DNA from: Brachybacterium nesterenkovii
GTDB taxonomy: Bacteria; Actinomycetota; Actinomycetes; Actinomycetales; Dermabacteraceae
DNA: 39,496 bases
Reading direction: 5' to 3'
NCBI RefSeq assembly: GCF_900163655.1
Contig: NZ_FWFG01000001.1
Coordinates: forward strand, 1 to 39,496
The translations under genes and the position numbers were made by a program. The notes under the pieces were generated by a model. The model worked only from the letters and a program-made list of their open reading frames with translations, was not told the DNA's origin and searched no databases. This document shows positions 35,817 to 39,496 of the stretch, piece by piece; position 1 is the stretch's first letter, and every line of letters starts with the position of its first letter.

Positions 35817-37164
35817 ATGAGCTCGACCACCCCGTTCCCTGCCCCTGCCCCCGCTCCTGATCCCACGATCAGCGCGGAGGGGGGAGTCCGAACATCCTGG
35901 GGCCCAAGCTCCCCATCCCCTACCTGGGCCAGCGGCCCGAGGCTCCGCGGCCGTGGTGATTCATCGCCGCCCTGTGCCTCGGCGAGCTCGGCGTCTTCGT
36001 GGTCCTCATGGGCCCGGCGACCGTCTCGATCGCCTTCAAGGTCCAGGCCCTCACGAGCGACCCCGCGCAGCAGACCGCCATGCTGGGCACGATCATGCCC
36101 TTCGGCGCCCTCGCGGCGCTGATCTTCAACGCGCTCGGCGGCCGCATCTCGGACCGCACCACCTCTGGCTACGGGCGCCGCCGCCCCTGGCTGGTCATCG
36201 GGATCCTCGGCATCGCGCCTCGATCCTGATCCTCGCGCTGGGCACCTCCACGTGGATCCTCGCGCTCGGCTGGTTCTTCGCCCAGGGCTTCGGCAACTTC
36301 GCTCTCGCTGCGCTCGTCGCCTCCGTCTCCGATCAGCTGCCCGAGACGCAGTACGGCAAGACCTCCGGCCTCATCGGCGTCGCCCAGAACGTCGCGGTCA
36401 TGCTTGCCACCTGGATGTCCGCGTGGTTCATGCACTCGATGTTCCTGCTGTTCATGGTCCCCGCCGTGCTGGGCCTCGTGCTCGTGCTGGTCTACGCGCT
36501 CACGATCCCCGAGCCCGTGCTCAAGGAGAACCGCTACCCGTTCAACTTCCGGGAGTTCATCACCTCCTTCTGGACCAACCCGATCCGCTTCCCGGACTTC
36601 GGGCTCGCCTGGTGGGGCCGCTTCCTCATCATCTTCGCGTCATTCCTCTTCATGACGTTCCGACCGATGTACATGACTCGTCACCTCGGCCTCAGCGGGG
36701 ACGAGGGCGCCTACGCCATCGCCATCGGCGTGACCATCTACACGGTCACCGTGATGATCGCGGGCATCGCCGCCGGCTGGATCTCGGACCTCCTGCACCG
36801 CCGCAAGGTGATCGTCGCGCTGTCGAGCGTGCTCTTCGCGATCGCGACCTACCTGCTCGCCCACGCCGCCACCGTCAAGCACTTCTACATGATCGAGGCC
36901 CTCATGGGACTCGCGATCGGCATGTACTTCGCCGTCGACATGGCCCTCGTGGTCGAGGTCCTGCCCGACCGCCTGAACTCCGGCAAGGACCTGGGCGTGT
37001 TCAACATCGCCAACGCCCTGCCGCAGTCGCTGTCGCCCGCCGTCGGCGCCTGGCTGCTGGGGACGCTCGGCGACAACACGGACTTCACGCCGCTGCTCGT
37101 GGTCGCCGCCGTCTCCGCCCTGGTCGGAGCCGCGATCACTATGCTCATCAGATCCGTCCGCTGA
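35817..37164 (+). pseudogene. MFS transporter broken by three lesions
   Basis: A 12-helix major facilitator (GPH/sugar-transporter-like) whose pieces lie in three frames. The start codon (35817) and first ~23 codons are in frame 1. The frame then shifts in a G run at 35878-35884, and the next stretch, GPKLPIPYLGQRPEAP, ends at an in-frame TGA (35957-35959) right after Trp. That frame continues IAALCLGELGVFVVLMGPAT through RTTSGYGRRRPWLV (the MFS loop 2-3 motif), and shifts again near 36217-36221. From there ILALGTSTWILALGWFF and the remaining helices are open to 37164. The C-terminal two thirds are undamaged, so decay looks recent. Confidence 0.75.
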
Positions 37165-37183
37165 GCATCGGGAGAGCAGAACC

Positions 37184-37846
37184 GTGACCGAGACCGACCG
37201 CGCACCGCGACCCACCGCCCGCCCCGGGCGTCGCGGGCGCGGTCGGCCCCGCGGTGCCAGCTCCGCGGCCACCCGCCGCCAGGTGCTCGACGCCGCGACC
37301 GAGGTGATCGGCACCAACGGGTACGGCGCCATGTCGATGGCCGCCGTCGCCCAGGCCGCCGGGATCTCGCCCTCGGGTCTGGCGCACTACTTCTCCAGCC
37401 GCGAGGAGCTGCTCGCGGCCGTCCTCGAGCGCCGCGACGAGCTCGACCACAGCTCCCCGGAGATGCACGCCGCCGCGCAGCCGGGGCAGCCGTTCGCGTG
37501 CCTGCGCCCGATGGTGGAGCTGGCCCGCGCCAATATGGAGCGCGAGCAGATGGTGCGCGTGTTCGTCGCCGTGACCGGGGAGGCCACCCACCCCGAGCAT
37601 CCCGCGCACCCCTGGATGCGCCACCACTACATCGACCTGCGCGAGGAGGTCGAACGGCAGGTGCGCGAGGAGGTCGCGGCGGGGACCCTGCGCGAGGACA
37701 CCCCCGTCGAGCGGATCGTCGCCGAGCTCTACGCGCTCATGGACGGCTACCAGATCCGCTGGCTGCTCGATGAGTCCTTCGACATGGCCCAGGCTCTCGC
37801 CGACCGCCTCGACGAGCTCGCGGAGCGCTGGGGCTCAGACGGCTAG
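37184..37846 (+). CDS. TetR-family transcriptional regulator
   Basis: A 220-residue regulator with a basic N-terminal extension (PGRRGRGRPRG) and a TetR HTH at about residues 30-75 (VLDAATEVIGTNGYGAMSMA, then AGISPSGLAHYFSSREELL). The C-terminal ligand-binding domain has a BetI-like feel (LREEVERQVREEVAAG, then ELYALMDGYQIRWL). The GTG at 37184, preceded by GGGAGAG, lies 19 bp after the broken transporter. It probably controlled that gene, so it may now be an orphan. A TAGACT motif overlaps its stop codon. Confidence 0.85.
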   Translation: MTETDRAPRPTARPGRRGRGRPRGASSAATRRQVLDAATEVIGTNGYGAMSMAAVAQAAGISPSGLAHYFSSREELLAAVLERRDELDHSSPEMHAAAQPGQPFACLRPMVELARANMEREQMVRVFVAVTGEATHPEHPAHPWMRHHYIDLREEVERQVREEVAAGTLREDTPVERIVAELYALMDGYQIRWLLDESFDMAQALADRLDELAERWGSDG

Positions 37847-37868
37847 ACTGGCCCGGCCGCGAGGGCAC

Positions 37869-37944
37869 GGGCCTCTAGCTCAGTCGGTAGAGCATCGGAC
37901 TTTTAATCCGCGGGTCGTGGGTTCGATCCCCACGGGGCCCACCA
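37869..37944 (+). tRNA. tRNA-Lys (TTT), CCA encoded
   Basis: A cloverleaf of 73 nt plus encoded CCA: acceptor GGGCCTC/GGGGCCC with one wobble pair, D-arm AGCTCAGTCGGTAGAGC, anticodon loop CTTTTAA with anticodon TTT (37902-37904), T-arm CGTGGGTTCGATCCCCACG and discriminator A. It is the only tRNA in the window with CCA in the DNA. An integrase remnant abuts its 3' end, so this is the likely attachment site of an integrated element. Confidence 0.96.
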
Positions 37945-38601
37945 GAAGGTCGTTGTTCAAACCGCCGACATCGGCGGTTTGAGGTCCAGATTCCGCCGTC
38001 CGCCCCTTGTAGTGGACGGCGCGGGTCTGGACTTCGGCGTTGAACAACGCGTTGAACGGTTCCCCTGGCTCGCCGATGACGCCGTCTTCGGGCAGGACGA
38101 TGAGCCGGTCGAAGAAGGCTTGGTTAGCGATGCGCCGCAGTGAGTCGTCGATGCTCGTGTAGATGGCGTAGCAGTCACCAGCCAGCGCGGGGCAGTCGTC
38201 GATGTGGGCCTGGGCTTGCTCGTACTCGATGTCTCCGGCCTCGATCTGTGCTTCAAGGAACGCGAGGCGTCGGGCGATGCGTTCTTGCTCCTCGCCGAGT
38301 AGGTCCAGCGGGATCGCTCCCGCGTAGTGGGCCTCGAGCAGCTTCTTCCGTTCGCCCAGGAGTCCGTCGCGCTCCTGCTGGTAGCCCTGCCGTTCGTGGC
38401 GGGCCGTCGCGTGGAGACGGTCGAACTCAGCAGTGATGAGTTCGCGTAGCGCATTCACGATGTGTGGGGCGATCTGGATGCTGCGGTAGTAGTCCTCGAC
38501 GGCAGCTTCGATGTCGGGCACGAACATGGCCTTGCGCTCGCAGCTGGTGCGCTTGGAGTGCCTGCCCGCCCAAAATGAAGTAGGGGTAGATCACCCCGCG
38601 G
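37880..38601 (-). pseudogene. 3' part of a large serine integrase, interrupted by an IS3-family element
   Basis: The open part (38527 downward) reads FVPDIEAAVEDYYRSIQIAP, then a long Glu/Arg/Leu coiled-coil (ERKKLLEAH...EEQERIARRLAFLE) and AIYTSIDDSLRRIANQAFFD, GEPFNALFNAEV. This is the C-terminal domain of phage-type large serine recombinases. Upstream codons give RHSKRTSCERKAM and, in another frame, RGVIYPYFIL, the zinc-ribbon region; so a frameshift lies near 38566-38572, and the reading ends at 38601 where an IS3-type end begins. The catalytic serine domain is missing. The final ~18 codons run through tRNA-Lys (stop at 37880-37882) and are a by-product of integration there. Confidence 0.7.
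37957..37982. terminator. Hairpin at the tRNA-Lys / integrase junction
   Basis: An 11-bp stem (37957-37967 and 37972-37982) with a 4-nt loop, 13 bp after the tRNA. It can end the tRNA transcript. Confidence 0.6.
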
Positions 38602-38868
38602 TGAACCGCCCTGGGTTTGATGGAGACTCGGGTCAGTGGGTTCCCATCAGGACGTGGGGGTCCTGGCGGGAAGCGTAGTAGACCTCCTCGAACTCGGCCG
38701 GGGGCAGGTTGCCGAGGTAGCTGTGGAGGCGTTCGGTGTTGTGCCAGTGGACCCAGGACAAGGTGGCGAGTTCGACGTCATCGACGCTCTTCCATGGCCC
38801 TTGCTCGGCGCGGGCGGGGCCGCGGATGAGTTCGGCCTTGTAGTAGCCGTTGACGGTCTTGTCGCGCG
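38602..38868 (-). mobile_element. IS3-family insertion sequence, 3' end with partial transposase
   Basis: The minus strand encodes the end of an IS3-type integrase-core transposase, stop at 38633: KTVNGYYKAELIRGP, then GPWKSVDDVELATLSWVHW and HNTERLHSYLGNLPPAEFEE. Beyond the stop, 38602-38629 (TGAACCGCCCTGGG...) looks like the terminal inverted repeat of the element. The reading is lost upstream of about 38861, so the 5' two thirds of the transposase and the other terminus are gone. The right terminus sits inside the serine integrase. Confidence 0.75.
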
Positions 38869-38894
38869 TATATGATGATTAACGGCATCCGTTT

Positions 38895-38913
38895 GGTTGG
38901 GTGCAACCCAACC
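38895..38913. repeat. Short perfect hairpin between two IS remnants
   Basis: An 8-bp inverted repeat GGTTGGGT/ACCCAACC with a 3-nt loop. It lies in ~55 bp of unassigned DNA (38869-38922) between the IS3 fragment and the IS256-like end. No gene is seen here. Confidence 0.5.
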
Positions 38914-38922
38914 GATTGCCTA

Positions 38923-39496
38923 GGGCCTGTCAATTTGTCTGTGTAAGCGGGGTGCTCATAGGTAGGGGGTGATCCGGTCGGGGTAGGCGGCGGCGAGTTG
39001 GGCGAGGGCTTGCTTCCAGTTCGTGACGACCTGGCCCTCGACGAGCCGGCCCTGGGCCTTCCGCTCGTTCGCGGGCTTGCCACGGTCTCGAGCTCGATCG
39101 GCGGCGCGCTTGTCCTCGATGTTGCAGATCGCGAGCCAGAGCAGCTTCACGGCCGCGTCCGTCGAGGGGAAGTGTCCGCGGTTCTTCGTGACCTTCCGCA
39201 GCTGGTAGTTCAACGACTCGATCGCGTTGGTCGTGTAGATGACCTTCCTCAGCATCGGCGGGAACTGGAGGAAAGGAACGAACCGATCCCACGAGTTCTT
39301 CCAGGTCATCACGGTCGAGGGATACTTCTGCCCCAGCTCGGAGGTCTCGAACTCGACCAGCGCTGCCCAAGCCGAGTCCTCGCTCGCGGCGGTGTAGATC
39401 GGCTTGAGCGCGGCGGCGACCTTCTTGCGGTCCTGGTAGGCCACGAACCGCGTCGCGGCCCGGATCAAGTGAACCACGCAGGTCTGGACCATCGAG
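38923..39496 (-). mobile_element. IS256-family insertion sequence, one end (continues past window)
   Basis: Contains the transposase 3' part (38956-39496). The sequence from 38923 (GGGCCTGTCAATTTGTCTG) to about 38946 has the look of an IS256-family terminal inverted repeat. The other terminus is outside the window, so neither the repeat nor the target duplication can be verified. Confidence 0.6.
38956..39496 (-). CDS. IS256-family (mutator-type) transposase, 5' part outside window
   Basis: DDE transposase of the IS256/MULE group; at least 178 residues of the C-terminal half are present. Recognisable segments are VQTCVVHLIRAATRFVAYQD, KVIYTTNAIESLNYQLRKV (a family hallmark with the catalytic Glu) and RGHFPSTDAAVKLLWLA. 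The frame is open to the window edge, so the ATG at 39492 is only an internal Met. It appears intact as far as it is visible. Confidence 0.92.
   Translation of the reverse strand, partial: SMVQTCVVHLIRAATRFVAYQDRKKVAAALKPIYTAASEDSAWAALVEFETSELGQKYPSTVMTWKNSWDRFVPFLQFPPMLRKVIYTTNAIESLNYQLRKVTKNRGHFPSTDAAVKLLWLAICNIEDKRAADRARDRGKPANERKAQGRLVEGQVVTNWKQALAQLAAAYPDRITPYL

Noticed and set aside
37880-37942. C-terminal protein tail encoded across tRNA-Lys
   Set aside because: The ~18 residues are the reverse reading of the tRNA and arise from the integration junction; they say nothing about integrase function.

Overview
The window is high-GC, densely coding DNA with strong G/C third-position bias, many GTG starts, actinobacterial TAGAGT/TAGACT -10 elements, an MrpA with a fused MnhB domain and class Ib ribonucleotide reductase. 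It looks like the chromosome of a facultatively anaerobic actinobacterium, probably Micrococcales (Brachybacterium-like). The genus is inferred from general protein character, not from a database search.

Layout. 1-6662: an mrpACDEFG operon for a multisubunit Na+/H+ antiporter; mrpA runs off the left edge. 6777-8477: formate-tetrahydrofolate ligase on the minus strand. 8773-9372: a Glu-Asp-Phe tRNA cluster. 9478-13450: a small zincin, a NarL/DesK-type two-component system and a secreted S33 peptidase lipoprotein. 13536-16338: tRNA-Thr, a decayed glycosyltransferase, then fur and a catalase. 16444-20607: a universal stress protein, then a divergent rhamnosidase-like protein paired with a Gfo/Idh/MocA oxidoreductase that lacks the usual catalytic lysine.

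20800-33640 is a deoxyribonucleotide-synthesis region. It holds nrdH-nrdI-nrdE (aerobic class Ib), a YgbA-type NO-associated protein, p-aminobenzoate genes (pabC intact, pabB split), a GntP permease, nrdD-nrdG (anaerobic class III), a decayed EspG-like/hydrolase locus with a small lipoprotein, and finally nrdF, separated from nrdHIE by about 8.6 kb. The nrdHIE and nrdD promoters each carry two NrdR-box-like palindromes at the same 32-bp offset. A perfect actinobacterial DnaA box sits beside the nrdHIE pair. The aerobic and anaerobic enzymes therefore appear to share NrdR control, and the aerobic one may also be tied to replication initiation.

33878-37846: a GlsB/YeaQ membrane protein, a YigZ-family protein, an unrecognised membrane protein, an MFS transporter broken by three lesions, and a TetR regulator. 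From 37869 to the right edge is a mobile-element scar: tRNA-Lys, the 3' end of a large serine integrase reading into the tRNA, an IS3-family end inserted in that integrase, and an IS256-family transposase leaving the window.

Several accessory genes are broken (glycosyltransferase, pabB, EspG/hydrolase, MFS, integrase) while core genes are intact. This fits ongoing gene loss better than random sequence error, though single-base indels in G or C runs could be errors.
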